Counted from the first letter of the stretch, positions 1 to 8,833 are shown. The stretch: DNA of 64,000 nt from an uncultured Prevotella sp. (GCA_900547005.1 URER01000003.1:30992-94991), one strand, 5' to 3'. Notes: generated by a model not told the origin, from the sequence alone. Program-made: numbers and translations.

Positions 1-1596
1 GAGGCCGGTTTGTGGCGAAAGGAAGTCGGTTCCTTTGCCGTGCATGGCTATTTCGCCGGTGAAAGGCGACAGTCCCATATTTGGCAGGAAGTGCTGTAAA
101 GGCAGTCGTGAGGCCTTCGCCTTGACATCATAGGCCATTGTCTTAGTGTCAATCACGCCGATGAGGCGCAGAGTTCCGCCACCTTCACCCGCATTGAGGT
201 CTGCCGTGTATGCCGAACGGTTGGCTTTTATCCTTCCGTCAATGTCTATTCCTTGTGGCAGACGGATGGTCTTACGCACATCATCTGGCAGCATTGCCGT
301 TACAAATGCCAAGTTTCCGGTATGCCCTTTCAGCTTCACATCCATGCGCATACGCTCCATGTTGGTTGGATTGGCCATCCAGCCGTTTGCAAAGAGGCGT
401 AATGAAGTTGGGATATTAAGATTAAGATTCTTGAAAGTGATGTATTTGAGGTTGCCTTCTGCCTTCCCCTTTATCTCAATCGGATAACGGGGAAAGTTCT
501 TTGTCAAAGAAGTCGGTAAGCCCGGGGCAAACTTTGTTATGTCTTGGAAGCCTATCGCACCGTCAATCTGAGCGTATAGATTACCCGGATTGGTGTCGCT
601 AAAGGCGTTCATATCCATACGGAAGTCTGCCGATAGTGTCGTATATAGAGTTTTTAAGGTAATGTCTGGCAGGGAAATTCGTTTGGAATCCATTGCGAAA
701 TGCCCTTTGAAACTGTCGATTTGAAGCCCGCTCTTCTCTTTACATCGCATAGCGCGCACATACATATTAATATTTGGGGAGTCAAAAACAAAGGAATCAA
801 CTCCGAGAAATATGTCCGTCATGGCTATATGGCTCGCATCGAAGCCTTTGGAATGGGCCACATAGTTCATGTCGTAGTTCAGTTCGCCGCCGTGCCAGTC
901 AAGAGTTCCTACTTTATATATGCCGTCTTTCAGTCCGAGGTAGGCCGATTTCGCCACGGCCTTGTCCATATTGGTGTGTATCGACATCGTGTCGCCGGGC
1001 AAATGTAGAGTGAAATCGGTAGCAGAGAAGTCTATTTTGTCGATGCTTATCTTCCAGTCTGCCTTGCTTTCGGTAGTGTCCGGCGGTACGGTGTCGCTCA
1101 GCGCAATGTCTATTTGAGCCTGTTCAATCTTCGCCGTGTTCACTCTTACGCTCTCTTTGCTTATGTCTATGCCGTGACTTTGCAGATAAAGTCGCCCTAA
1201 ACGGCCTTTTATGCGTGCCGAAGGAATGAAGTTTGTCGTGTTAACCTTTGTGTCTGTAAATTCAAGGGCATCTATTTCGACTTTGCTTTTCAGCAGAGGC
1301 ATGGCCTGTATGTCTACAATCAGTTTGCGGACGTCGGCAACAGTGTCTTTCACTTGTGGCAAAGAGTCATTAGGCTGTATCATCTTGAAGCCCTCAATCT
1401 TCAAGTCGAGAGGGAAGGCGAGGTGTACGTTGTCGACCGAGATGTCCATTCCCGTCTTGCCAGAGGCGTATGATGCCACTTGCTTGACGGCCCAATTCTG
1501 TACGGGTGGTATATAAAGAAGAATAGCCAACAGTAGAAAAAGTACTATCGGCGTTAGTAATAAGATGGCAAACCAGTTTATTATTTTTCTTCTCAT
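1..1596 (-). CDS. TamB/AsmA-like translocation and assembly protein, 3' part missing
   Basis: The frame is open from an ATG at 1596 to the window edge (532 codons seen), so the C-terminus lies outside. Residues 1-6 are basic and followed by one hydrophobic segment (about 8-30), then long beta-rich sequence with repeated phrases on the order of 'VDIQAMPLLKSKVEIDALEF' and 'IDGRIKANRS'. This is the layout of Bacteroidota TamB-like proteins: an inner-membrane anchor and a periplasm-spanning beta-groove that delivers lipid or outer-membrane proteins. The start codon overlaps the stop of the pseudouridine synthase gene (ATGA, 1593-1596), so the two are translationally coupled. The family assignment rests on architecture; the diagnostic C-terminal domain cannot be seen here. 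Confidence 0.7.
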   Translation of the reverse strand, partial: MRRKIINWFAILLLTPIVLFLLLAILLYIPPVQNWAVKQVASYASGKTGMDISVDNVHLAFPLDLKIEGFKMIQPNDSLPQVKDTVADVRKLIVDIQAMPLLKSKVEIDALEFTDTKVNTTNFIPSARIKGRLGRLYLQSHGIDISKESVRVNTAKIEQAQIDIALSDTVPPDTTESKADWKISIDKIDFSATDFTLHLPGDTMSIHTNMDKAVAKSAYLGLKDGIYKVGTLDWHGGELNYDMNYVAHSKGFDASHIAMTDIFLGVDSFVFDSPNINMYVRAMRCKEKSGLQIDSFKGHFAMDSKRISLPDITLKTLYTTLSADFRMDMNAFSDTNPGNLYAQIDGAIGFQDITKFAPGLPTSLTKNFPRYPIEIKGKAEGNLKYITFKNLNLNIPTSLRLFANGWMANPTNMERMRMDVKLKGHTGNLAFVTAMLPDDVRKTIRLPQGIDIDGRIKANRSAYTADLNAGEGGGTLRLIGVIDTKTMAYDVKAKASRLPLQHFLPNMGLSPFTGEIAMHGKGTDFLSPQTGL

Positions 1597-2267
1597 AGCC
1601 CGTCTGTTATGGCCTTCCATAGATTATCATTGGGGAGGGGCGCGATTACGGAAATTTCCTGTTTGGAAACCGGATGGACAAACTCCACTTTTCGTGCTAA
1701 AAGCGATATGCTTCCGTCCGGATTTGAGCGGCGCGCACCGTATTTCAAGTCTCCTTTTATCGGACAACCGATGTTTGCCAGTTGGCATCTTATCTGATGA
1801 TGCCTGCCTGTTTTAAGGTTGACCTCAACTAAGGTGTATCTGTCCGACGTGCCGATAATGCGGTAATCCAGCACCGCTTTTTTCGCTCCGTTGCCTTCAG
1901 AGTGTCGTACATAACTCTTGTTTTGCTTCTCGTTGCGCACCAGCCAGTCGGTCAGGGTGTCCTCATCTTTTGGCGGACGGTTCTGTACGATGGCCCAATA
2001 AGTTTTGTGTACATCGCCGGAACGAAACATTTCGTTTAGTCTGCCAAGAGCTTTGGATGTTTTTGCAAAGACAACCACGCCCGAAACGGGACGGTCGAGG
2101 CGATGCACCACACCGAGAAACACATTCCCCGGTTTGCAATGAAGCTCCTTGATGTATTTCTTAACAGTTTCCGACAGAGGTACGTCTCCGGTCTTATCTC
2201 CCTGAACAATCTCTCCGCTCTGCTTGGAAACGATAATGATATGATTGTCTTCGTAAAGTGGAATCAT
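1593..2267 (-). CDS. RluA-family RNA pseudouridine synthase
   Basis: Enzyme of 224 residues that isomerises uridine to pseudouridine in rRNA or tRNA. The catalytic-loop motif HRLDRPVSG lies at about residues 55-63, with Asp58 the expected nucleophile. 'SKQSGEIVQ' near the N-terminus and 'LKTGRHHQIRCQLA' near residue 160 are typical of the RluA fold. There is no S4 domain, which matches the short RluA/TruC-like forms. I use the ATG at 2267; a TTG four codons upstream falls against the preceding terminator. The gene overlaps the tamB-like start by 4 bp. The exact target nucleotide cannot be told from sequence. Confidence 0.88.
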   Translation of the reverse strand: MIPLYEDNHIIIVSKQSGEIVQGDKTGDVPLSETVKKYIKELHCKPGNVFLGVVHRLDRPVSGVVVFAKTSKALGRLNEMFRSGDVHKTYWAIVQNRPPKDEDTLTDWLVRNEKQNKSYVRHSEGNGAKKAVLDYRIIGTSDRYTLVEVNLKTGRHHQIRCQLANIGCPIKGDLKYGARRSNPDGSISLLARKVEFVHPVSKQEISVIAPLPNDNLWKAITDGL

Positions 2268-2276
2268 GATAAAAAA

Positions 2277-2341
2277 CAAAAAAGTGAAGTATAAAAGCCG
2301 CAGTCAGACGATGTCTTCAGTGGTCTTTTATGCTTCACTTG
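2277..2341 (-). terminator. Rho-independent terminator after fabG
   Basis: A long imperfect stem pairs AAGTGAAGTATAAAAG with CTTTTATGCTTCACTT, and on the minus strand it runs into a T-rich tract. It lies between the fabG stop and the pseudouridine synthase start. The downstream genes therefore need read-through or their own promoter, and I see no good one. Confidence 0.7.
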
Positions 2342-2355
2342 TATTATTTCGGATA

Positions 2356-3102
2356 TTACATATTCATACCGCCATCAACCTGTATCACCTGTCCGCTGAT
2401 ATAGCTTGACATATCTGAAGCCAAGAATGTAGCGACATTGGCGATATCCTCTACGTTACCGCCACGGCGGAGAGGTATCTTGTTAATCCATTCCTTGCGG
2501 ATGTCGTCCGGCAGAGCCTGAGTCATTGCTGTGTCGATGAAGCCCGGAGCTATTGCGTTGGCACGGATACCCTTCGGTCCCATCTCCTGTCCGATACTCT
2601 TTGCGAGAGCGATGAGTCCTGCTTTTGAAGCTGCGTAGTTTGCCTGGCCTGCATTACCGTGAACACCGACAACAGATGCCATATTGATGATAGAACCGCC
2701 GCGCTGGCGCATCATTACCGGAACGCAAGCATGAATGAAGTTGAATGCTGACTTCAAGTTGACTGCGATGACAGCGTCCCACTGTGCCTCGGTCATACGG
2801 AGCATAAGCCCGTCCTTCGTGATACCTGCGTTGTTAACGAGGATATCAACAGAGCCAAACTCTTCCTTCACCTGTTTTACAACCTCTTCTGTCTGTGCAA
2901 AGTCGGCGGCGTTGCTTGCATAGCCCTTTGCCTTTACGCCTTTAGCTATGATTTCGCTTTCAGTAGCCTTGCCGTTCTCATCGATAACAAGGTCTGTGAA
3001 TGCGATGTTTGCCCCTTCTTCTGCAAATTTCAGTGCGATAGCTTTACCGATACCGCGTGCTGCGCCTGTAATCAGTGCAGTCTTACCTGTAAGTAATCCC
3101 AT
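2356..3102 (-). CDS. fabG: 3-oxoacyl-[acyl-carrier-protein] reductase
   Basis: Short-chain dehydrogenase of 248 residues that uses NADPH to reduce 3-oxoacyl-ACP in fatty-acid elongation in the cytoplasm. The Rossmann motif TGAARGIG is at 12-19, NNAG at 90-93, and the catalytic Ser143, Tyr156 and Lys160 (YAASK) are all present. The C-terminus 'SGQVIQVDGGMNM' is the classical FabG ending. Length is normal. It follows a TetR gene by 104 bp in the same direction, so the regulator may be cotranscribed. A closely related SDR with another substrate cannot be excluded, but the sequence is very FabG-like. Confidence 0.9.
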   Translation of the reverse strand: MGLLTGKTALITGAARGIGKAIALKFAEEGANIAFTDLVIDENGKATESEIIAKGVKAKGYASNAADFAQTEEVVKQVKEEFGSVDILVNNAGITKDGLMLRMTEAQWDAVIAVNLKSAFNFIHACVPVMMRQRGGSIINMASVVGVHGNAGQANYAASKAGLIALAKSIGQEMGPKGIRANAIAPGFIDTAMTQALPDDIRKEWINKIPLRRGGNVEDIANVATFLASDMSSYISGQVIQVDGGMNM

Positions 3103-3206
3103 TTTCTTTGTATGTTTTTTATATTACTATTTCTTATTCTTCGTCAAATGCGAATATCTTATACATAACGCATTTTTCACCTATTTATTATATATAATGT
3201 ATTCTC

Positions 3207-3800
3207 TTATTTCATTCCACCCTTGCCCAAAGCTCCGTAAACGACTTTCGCAACCAGCGGACGCGAAGATTCCTCGGTGAGTCCGTGGCCGAGTCGCCCG
3301 TAAATAAACGGCACTTCAAGTCCCTTGATACAATAGTGAGTGATGTCTGCTACAAGGTCCACGTCCTCAATATCAAACTCTCCCTCGGCTTTTCCTTCGG
3401 TATAGACCTTGCGGAATAGTTCCAACTCATCCTCGTCGAAGTTCTTGCGCGTCTTCTCCACCATCCAAATGTTGCGGAAGAACTCCGCTCTCAGGTTGCC
3501 GTTACGCATCACGGTCTCCTTAATCATGCTCAGGTGGGTATATATAAGTTCGATAATCTTGTCTTGCGGGCTGATGTTTTTGGCCGCCACCTCGTCCAAC
3601 TTGTCGGATAAACGTTCCAATTCAGACTCAATAACAGCGTAATATACATCTTCCTTACTTTTAAAGTATGTGTATAAAGTACGTCTGCCTCTTCCTGATG
3701 CAACAGCGATATCGTTCATTGTTGTATTGGCGATGCCTTTTTTTGCAAATAGCAATCTGGCAACGTCAACGAGATTTTGTCTTGTTTTTGATATTGACAT
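3207..3800 (-). CDS. TetR/AcrR-family transcriptional regulator
   Basis: Protein of 197 residues with an N-terminal TetR helix-turn-helix at about 26-46 ('TMNDIAVASGRGRRTLYTYF'), followed by a helical ligand-binding domain. Its position immediately upstream of fabG on the same strand suggests a role in fatty-acid or envelope-lipid control; that is inference only, since the ligand domain is not diagnostic. A well-formed Bacteroidota promoter lies about 50 bp upstream (3850-3881). Confidence 0.88.
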   Translation of the reverse strand: MSISKTRQNLVDVARLLFAKKGIANTTMNDIAVASGRGRRTLYTYFKSKEDVYYAVIESELERLSDKLDEVAAKNISPQDKIIELIYTHLSMIKETVMRNGNLRAEFFRNIWMVEKTRKNFDEDELELFRKVYTEGKAEGEFDIEDVDLVADITHYCIKGLEVPFIYGRLGHGLTEESSRPLVAKVVYGALGKGGMK

Positions 3801-3849
3801 ATTCTTAATTCCCTCGCATTTATGTATTGCACATTAGAAGTATTATGTG

Positions 3850-3881
3850 CAAAAGTATAGTTTTTCTTCTATATATACAAA
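3850..3881 (-). promoter_or_regulatory. Bacteroidota-type promoter of the TetR-fabG unit
   Basis: On the minus strand a TTTG (-33, 3878-3881) is followed after 20 bp by TACTTTTG (-7, 3850-3857). This fits the known Bacteroidota consensus TTTG-N19/20-TAnnTTTG. Confidence 0.65.
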
Positions 3882-3974
3882 TATTTTAATACAAATTACA
3901 CATTAAATCCGTTTCCGTATGTCTTTATTTATAGTTTCTTATGGGATGGTTCCGGCAGATATATATCGCGCATA

Positions 3975-4135
3975 GTACTCGGGTGATTTGGGTGTACTCG
4001 AGTGATTTGGGTGTAGTACTCGAGTATTTTGGGTGTGGTACTCGAGTATTTTGGGTGTAGTACTTGAGTATTTTGGGCTTGATTACTTGAGTAATTTCGG
4101 CTTGATTACTTGAGTATTTAAGGCTTAGTACTGCA
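3975..4135. repeat. Tandem array of 22-23 bp near-palindromic units
   Basis: Seven units starting at about 3975, 3994, 4016, 4038, 4060, 4083 and 4106, plus a partial one at 4128. Each holds the near-palindrome GTACTCGAGTA (drifting to TTACTTGAGTA) followed by a TTTTGGGTGTA-like spacer. The gap from 3801 to 4270 otherwise contains only the TetR and tRNA promoters. A 105-codon minus-strand frame through the array is an artefact of the repeat. Confidence 0.85.
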
Positions 4136-4205
4136 CAGCTTAGTCCGTTTAAGACTCGTATTATGACCTTAATTAAAAGAGAAAATAAAAATAATGGCAT
4201 TATTA

Positions 4206-4237
4206 TTTGGCGGTTTCGCGGAAAAGTAGTACCTTTG
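4206..4237 (+). promoter_or_regulatory. Promoter of initiator tRNA
   Basis: TTTG at 4206-4209, a 20-bp spacer, then TACCTTTG at 4230-4237, about 34 bp before the tRNA. It matches the Bacteroidota housekeeping promoter exactly. Confidence 0.7.
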
Positions 4238-4270
4238 CACACGCAAATCCGATAAGGGTTAGATTAATAT

Positions 4271-4343
4271 CGCGGAGTGGAGCAGTTGGTAGCTCGCCAG
4301 GCTCATAACCTGGAGGTCGCACGTTCGAGTCCTGCCTCCGCAA
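4271..4343 (+). tRNA. tRNA-fMet (anticodon CAT), initiator
   Basis: A 73-nt cloverleaf with loop CTCATAA, hence anticodon CAT. The first base C opposite A72 leaves the acceptor unpaired at its end, and the D stem has A11-T24; both are hallmarks of bacterial initiator tRNA. Two oddities: the anticodon stem reads CCAGG/CCTGG, so only two of the usual three consecutive G-C pairs next to the loop are present, and the T stem GCACG/CCTGC has one C-C mismatch. CCA is not encoded. Confidence 0.9.
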
Positions 4344-4349
4344 CAAAGC

Positions 4350-4392
4350 AAAGTCGTAAGTTCCTGTTTTATCAGTGCTTACGGCTTTTTTT
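4350..4392 (+). terminator. Terminator after tRNA-fMet
   Basis: AAAGTCGTAAG pairs with CTTACGGCTTT (one G-T wobble) and is followed by a run of T. Confidence 0.75.
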
Positions 4393-4455
4393 ATTTATAA
4401 TATCATCAAAAATTGGTTTCCAAATGACTATGTTCTGCCTACTACTGTTTTGTGA

Positions 4456-4908
4456 TTACACGAGGAAACTCGCTCCATAGATTAATAGAACGTAGCGAAG
4501 GAATTTGCCGAGTGTAACGCTGATGAGCGAGAGAGGAATGTTGGCGCGCGTGAGTCCGAGTACTATCGTGATGGCAGAACCCAATATCGGCAGGAAAGAG
4601 AAGAAGCCCATGAGTGCACCATGACCGCCCATGAAACGTTCGGCACGGTCGAGGCTCTCTTTCTTTACGTGCAGATACTTCTCTATCCACTCCATTTTGC
4701 CGAGCCTGCCGACACAGTAATTGAAGATTCCGCCGAGTACATTGCCCATCGTTCCGTAAATTATCAGTTGCCAACCGTTGAGTCCGGCCGCGTTCAGGGC
4801 TACCATGACGACCTCGCTGCTGAAAGGGAAGAAACTGCCGGCAAGGAATGCCGCAACGAACATTCCCCAATAGCCATAGCCTATAAGAATGTCAATAAGG
4901 GCATCCAT
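4456..4908 (-). CDS. DedA/YqaA-like small membrane protein
   Basis: Protein of 150 residues with about four hydrophobic segments and the SNARE-associated (DedA-type) pattern: 'FPFSSEVVMVALNAAG' near 27-42, 'GTMGNVLGGIFNYCVGR' and 'GFFSFLPILGSAITIVLGLTR'. This short class corresponds to YqaA-like proteins, thought to take part in membrane homeostasis or lipid movement across the inner membrane. Its start overlaps the end of the upstream membrane-protein gene by 28 bp, so they are likely one transcript with purD. Substrate unknown. Confidence 0.82.
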   Translation of the reverse strand: MDALIDILIGYGYWGMFVAAFLAGSFFPFSSEVVMVALNAAGLNGWQLIIYGTMGNVLGGIFNYCVGRLGKMEWIEKYLHVKKESLDRAERFMGGHGALMGFFSFLPILGSAITIVLGLTRANIPLSLISVTLGKFLRYVLLIYGASFLV

Positions 4909-5822
4909 GTGTTATATGCGGTTACTATTATTGCAAGAATGATTAATGTGATGGTTACGATATTCGTGATTTTCGTGTGCGTGAGCGATATGTAATGCGC
5001 TATCAGTGGCGATGTGTTCATTGTGATGAGGCCCAAAAGCATATCGTAGTGCTGTGGTTGCAGAGCTAAGAAAATGAACGAAATGACGTCGATGATTATG
5101 AAAATTTCGTATAGTTTTCTTGTCCTTATCTTGTCGTTGGTGCTCGTATTTATGAAATGTACGCTGCCGATTATTGCCGAAATGAGCAATAATGATATGG
5201 TTACGATTTGCCGTGTGTCGAGAATGGTGTAGTCAGCCACCTTGCCAAACTCGGCAAGCGACTCAAAATGGAGAATGAAACTGTTGAAATCGTTTGTTAT
5301 GGCATAGTACGCGGCGAGAAACCAGTAGGGCGTTATGATGCCAAACAGAGATGCAAAAAATGTCTTCGCACTCATCGACAGCAGGCTTGAGGCCATGATA
5401 ATCCATAGAACAGGCAAATAGAAAAGTACGTGTACGGACATCACGCTTGCCAAACCGAGGCACAGAAAGGCATAGAAGGTCCATCCTGTGGCTCGGTTGT
5501 CCTGATAGCATTTGAAGAAGGCAAGGTAGAAGCCTACGAGGCACAGCACAATGACAGCCTCGGAGAGCGACCGGTATTCGAACGATGCCATCGTCATGAA
5601 CGCGAGAAAGGCACACGACACCATGCGGCTGTATATTCGGATAAGCGCATTAGTGTTGTTCAGCTCCACCATCAGATATGTAGCGAGAACGACACATCCG
5701 AATACCGGCCAAACGGTATTGTCGTGGAGACCGGCAAAAATCCATAATGCTCCGCAAAGAACCGACACTATGGGGAGGGCCTTTCTGCTTTCCGCTATCT
5801 TGTTTTGAAAACGTTTTATCAT
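4881..5822 (-). CDS. Polytopic membrane protein of unknown function
   Basis: Protein of 313 residues with roughly eight to ten hydrophobic segments and few charged residues. I do not recognise conserved catalytic motifs. It resembles uncharacterised Bacteroidota membrane proteins found next to purine genes; this is recollection rather than proof. It lies between purD and the DedA-like gene on the same strand, overlapping the latter by 28 bp. The 178-bp gap before it, toward purD, is a large imperfect inverted repeat. Confidence 0.75.
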   Translation of the reverse strand: MIKRFQNKIAESRKALPIVSVLCGALWIFAGLHDNTVWPVFGCVVLATYLMVELNNTNALIRIYSRMVSCAFLAFMTMASFEYRSLSEAVIVLCLVGFYLAFFKCYQDNRATGWTFYAFLCLGLASVMSVHVLFYLPVLWIIMASSLLSMSAKTFFASLFGIITPYWFLAAYYAITNDFNSFILHFESLAEFGKVADYTILDTRQIVTISLLLISAIIGSVHFINTSTNDKIRTRKLYEIFIIIDVISFIFLALQPQHYDMLLGLITMNTSPLIAHYISLTHTKITNIVTITLIILAIIVTAYNTWMPLLTFL

Positions 5823-5825
5823 TTC

Positions 5826-5999
5826 TTTTTAGTTGACAAGTGACTGGGTAGACAAGTTGACAAGTGACTGAGTAAACGAGTTGACAAGTTGCTACTCTTG
5901 TTTTATAAAGTATTAACTTGTCAATCCGTCAACTCATAAACTTATAATCAATCAACTCGTCAACTTGTTTACTTGTTAACTCGTTCACTTGTTAACTGA
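5826..5999. repeat. Imperfect inverted repeat of GTTGACAAGT-type units
   Basis: The left half repeats AGTTGACAAGTGACTG-like words three to four times; the right half repeats the reverse complement (TCAACTTGT, TTAACTTGTCAA, CGTCAACT). Together they fill the purD to membrane-protein gap and could fold into a long hairpin. Confidence 0.75.
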
Positions 6000-6000
6000 A

Positions 6001-7269
6001 TTATAAGTCTTTTCCGATATCGGAACGGAAGTATTTATCTGTAAATTCTATTTTCTGAGCCTCTGCAAACGACTTAGCGAGAGCCTCGTCCTTGTTTTTT
6101 CCGTATGACGAAACGGCGATTACGCGGCCTCCGGCAGTCACTACCTCACCGTCTTTCTGCGCTGTTCCGCTATGGAAGACGATAGAACCGTCGACCTTGT
6201 CAATTCCTTTTATAGGATAACCCTTCTTGTATTCCTGTGGATAACCGCCGCTCACGAGCATCACGCACACAGCCGCGCGCTCGTCGAATTCTATCATGCG
6301 CTTGTCAAGGTCGCCATTAGCCACACCCTCAAAGAGGTCTACAATGTCGCTCTTCAGGCGCAACATTACGCTCTCCGTCTCAGGGTCGCCCATACGGCAG
6401 TTGTATTCTATCACCATAGGCTCGCCCTTCACGTTGATAAGGCCGAAGAAAATGAATCCTTTGTAGTCGATGCCTTCTTCTGCGAGACCGTCTACTGTCG
6501 GCTTGATGATGCGGTCTTCAACCTTTTGCATCCACTCTTTCGTTGCAAACGGAACGGGTGTTACGCTGCCCATACCGCCTGTGTTGAGGCCTGTATCACC
6601 CTCACCGATGCGCTTGTAGTCCTTCGCTTCGGGCAGAATCTTATAGTTCTTGCCGTCTGTGAGTACGAATACGGAGCACTCGATACCGCTCAGGAACTCT
6701 TCGATTACTACTTGTGCCGATGCGTTTCCGAACATTCCGCCGAGCATTTCCTTCAGTTCGGTTTTAGCCTCGTCGAGAGTAGGGAGAATGAGTACGCCTT
6801 TTCCTGCGCACAGACCGTCGGCTTTCAGTACGTAGGGAGCCTCCAATGTCTCCAAGAACTTCAGTCCTTCCTCTACGGTTGTGCCGTCGAAGGTGCGATA
6901 TTTGGCTGTCGGGATGTTATGACGCTGCATGAATCCTTTTGCAAAGTCCTTGCTTCCCTCGAGCACTGCGCCCGCCTTTGACGGACCGATTACTGGTATT
7001 GCAGCCGTGCGTGCGTCGTTCTTGAAGTCATCATATATACCTTTTACGAGCGGATCTTCGGGTCCTACGACCACCATATTCACGCTTTTCTCAACACAGA
7101 AAGCCTTCAACGCTTCGAAATCGTCGGCCTTTATGGCTACGTTCTCGCCCGCGTTTGCCGTTCCGGCGTTACCCGGAGCGATGTAAAGTTTATCACATTT
7201 GCTGCTCTGAGCAATCTTCCATGCAAGGGCGTGTTCCCTTCCTCCGCTTCCTAATAGTAATATATTCAT
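6001..7269 (-). CDS. purD: Phosphoribosylamine-glycine ligase (GAR synthetase)
   Basis: Protein of 422 residues catalysing the ATP-dependent joining of glycine to phosphoribosylamine, step two of purine synthesis. The N-terminal GSGGREHA (7-14) and ATP-grasp motifs ('VLKADGLCAGKGV', 'VIEEFLSGIECSVF', 'VIEYNCRMGDPETE') are intact. Length is normal. I chose the ATG at 7269 because a possible TTG start at 7299 sits inside the promoter -7 box (7297-7304). It is first in a unit with the membrane protein and the DedA-like gene. Confidence 0.96.
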   Translation of the reverse strand: MNILLLGSGGREHALAWKIAQSSKCDKLYIAPGNAGTANAGENVAIKADDFEALKAFCVEKSVNMVVVGPEDPLVKGIYDDFKNDARTAAIPVIGPSKAGAVLEGSKDFAKGFMQRHNIPTAKYRTFDGTTVEEGLKFLETLEAPYVLKADGLCAGKGVLILPTLDEAKTELKEMLGGMFGNASAQVVIEEFLSGIECSVFVLTDGKNYKILPEAKDYKRIGEGDTGLNTGGMGSVTPVPFATKEWMQKVEDRIIKPTVDGLAEEGIDYKGFIFFGLINVKGEPMVIEYNCRMGDPETESVMLRLKSDIVDLFEGVANGDLDKRMIEFDERAAVCVMLVSGGYPQEYKKGYPIKGIDKVDGSIVFHSGTAQKDGEVVTAGGRVIAVSSYGKNKDEALAKSFAEAQKIEFTDKYFRSDIGKDL

Positions 7270-7296
7270 ATTTTCTAAGTGTTTCTTAATTTGCCG

Positions 7297-7328
7297 CAAA
7301 GTTACTTTTTATTCACGACTTGGGCAAA
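7297..7328 (-). promoter_or_regulatory. purD promoter
   Basis: On the minus strand TTTG (7325-7328), a 20-bp spacer and TAACTTTG (7297-7304) match the consensus. This position rules out the upstream TTG start for PurD. Confidence 0.75.
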
Positions 7329-7404
7329 AGAAAGGTGCTGAATGTTTGGTCGTTAGGCGTTTTTTTCTTATTTTTGTCAAGTAATATATTGAAATGCACC
7401 GTTT

Positions 7405-8703
7405 ATGAAAAGATTCTTTATTGTTGTTACGGCCTTTGTTGTGACTCTAACTGTGTGCGCGCAACAGGCTAAAGATGAAATTATGCAGAATCAATGTCTT
7501 TCTGCAAGTAATTATCTGGCATATCCCGGACCGGCTCAAAAGGCTCTCACTCCGGCTCCAAAAGGCTATAAACCCTTTTATATCAGCCACTACGGCCGTC
7601 ATGGCTCTCGCTATCTCATTGGCGATGACGAGTATGATAAGCCGTTAACTATACTTAAAACAGCCAACCGTGAAGGCAAACTGACACCCTTAGGGCAGGA
7701 TGTCTTGCGCCGTGTTAAGGTGATGTGGAATGAATCATACAAGCGTCTTGGAGAGCTTTCTCCGCTCGGAGCGCAGCAACACAAGGACATTGCGCGTCGT
7801 ATGTATGAACGTTTTCCTGAAGTGTTCAAGGGCAATGCCGATATTGACGCGAAGAGTACGATTGTCATCCGTTGCATATTGTCGATGGAAAACGAGCTGC
7901 AACAGTTGCTGGTTCTCAATCCGAAGCTGAATATCACACATGACGCGAGCGAGCATGATATGTATTATATGAATTTCGATGATAAGCTATTGACGAAACG
8001 GAAGAAGCCGGCGGGTGTCTGGTCGCAGTATCAGAGCTACAGGAAGCAGCATCTTGACTACACCCGTCTTATGGAATCTCTGTTCAATGATAAAAATTAT
8101 GTGTATCGGAACATCGATGCCGACGACTTCGGATACAGGCTTTTCAAACTCGCAAGCAATCTCCAGAGCATAGAGGCCCGCAAGGATATGACTCTGTATG
8201 ACATCTTCACGAAGGATGAATTATATGCAAACTGGCAGATGGAGAACGTGCGTTGGTATATAGAATATGGTGCTTGTCCGCTCAACGGAGGACAGCAGCC
8301 GTTCTCGCAGCGCAACCTTTTGCGTAACATCATCACTCAGGCAGACAGTTGCATCGCAACGAGAAAGAATTGCGCAACGCTTCGTTTCGGTCATGAGACG
8401 ATGGTCTTGCCGCTCACTTGTCTGCTCGGACTCAACGGTTATGATATGCAGATAAGCGATTTCGACAAGATTGAGGAGCAGGGATGGATTAATTACAGAA
8501 TCTTCCCTATGGGAGCCAACATCCAATTTGTGTTCTATCGCCGCAATGCCGACGACAAGGATGTACTCGTAAAGGTGTTGCTTAATGAGAATGAAGCCAC
8601 TCTTCCGATTGCGTCTGACATGAAACCGTATTATCGTTGGAGTGATTTCAAGGAGTATTACATGAACAAAATCAAGTCTTACAGGCTTGTACGTAATAAT
8701 TGA
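7405..8703 (+). CDS. Secreted histidine-type phosphatase, MINPP/phytase-like
   Basis: Protein of 432 residues with a signal peptide (cleavage near 19). The catalytic RHGSR is at 65-69 (His66 takes the phosphate) and a C-terminal FGHET at 328-332 supplies the His-x-Glu-type proton donor region that replaces the HD of classical acid phosphatases. This pair is characteristic of clade-2 histidine phosphatases such as Bacteroidota multiple inositol polyphosphate phosphatases, which remove phosphates from phytate. Exported by its signal peptide, probably to the periplasm or cell surface. It is a single plus-strand gene between two minus-strand blocks. Sequence alone does not settle phytate versus another phospho-ester. 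Confidence 0.85.
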   Translation: MKRFFIVVTAFVVTLTVCAQQAKDEIMQNQCLSASNYLAYPGPAQKALTPAPKGYKPFYISHYGRHGSRYLIGDDEYDKPLTILKTANREGKLTPLGQDVLRRVKVMWNESYKRLGELSPLGAQQHKDIARRMYERFPEVFKGNADIDAKSTIVIRCILSMENELQQLLVLNPKLNITHDASEHDMYYMNFDDKLLTKRKKPAGVWSQYQSYRKQHLDYTRLMESLFNDKNYVYRNIDADDFGYRLFKLASNLQSIEARKDMTLYDIFTKDELYANWQMENVRWYIEYGACPLNGGQQPFSQRNLLRNIITQADSCIATRKNCATLRFGHETMVLPLTCLLGLNGYDMQISDFDKIEEQGWINYRIFPMGANIQFVFYRRNADDKDVLVKVLLNENEATLPIASDMKPYYRWSDFKEYYMNKIKSYRLVRNN

Positions 8704-8799
8704 AAGTTGAGTACCGTTTTGTCTTAAGGCTTCCGTAATGTTTGAACAGGGCTATGAGACAATACTGGTGGTATCAATCCTCATATTGTAAATATAGAT

Positions 8800-8833
8800 A
8801 AAGGCATGGGAAACGTCAATTGTCCCATGCCTT
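8800..8833. terminator. Bidirectional terminator between converging genes
   Basis: A perfect 12-bp stem AAAGGCATGGGA/TCCCATGCCTTT with A and T tracts on the two sides serves both the phosphatase gene and the S9 peptidase gene. Confidence 0.75.

Noticed and set aside
3975..4135. CRISPR array
   Set aside because: Units are contiguous with no unique spacers of 30 bp or so, and no cas genes are near.
3925..4242. 105-codon minus-strand frame through the tandem array
   Set aside because: The peptide is a translation of the 22-bp repeat and overlaps the tRNA promoter.
7405..8703. Link of the MINPP-like phosphatase with the inositol operon as one system
   Set aside because: The genes are 50 kb apart with no shared regulatory site; both touch inositol but there is no evidence of joint function.
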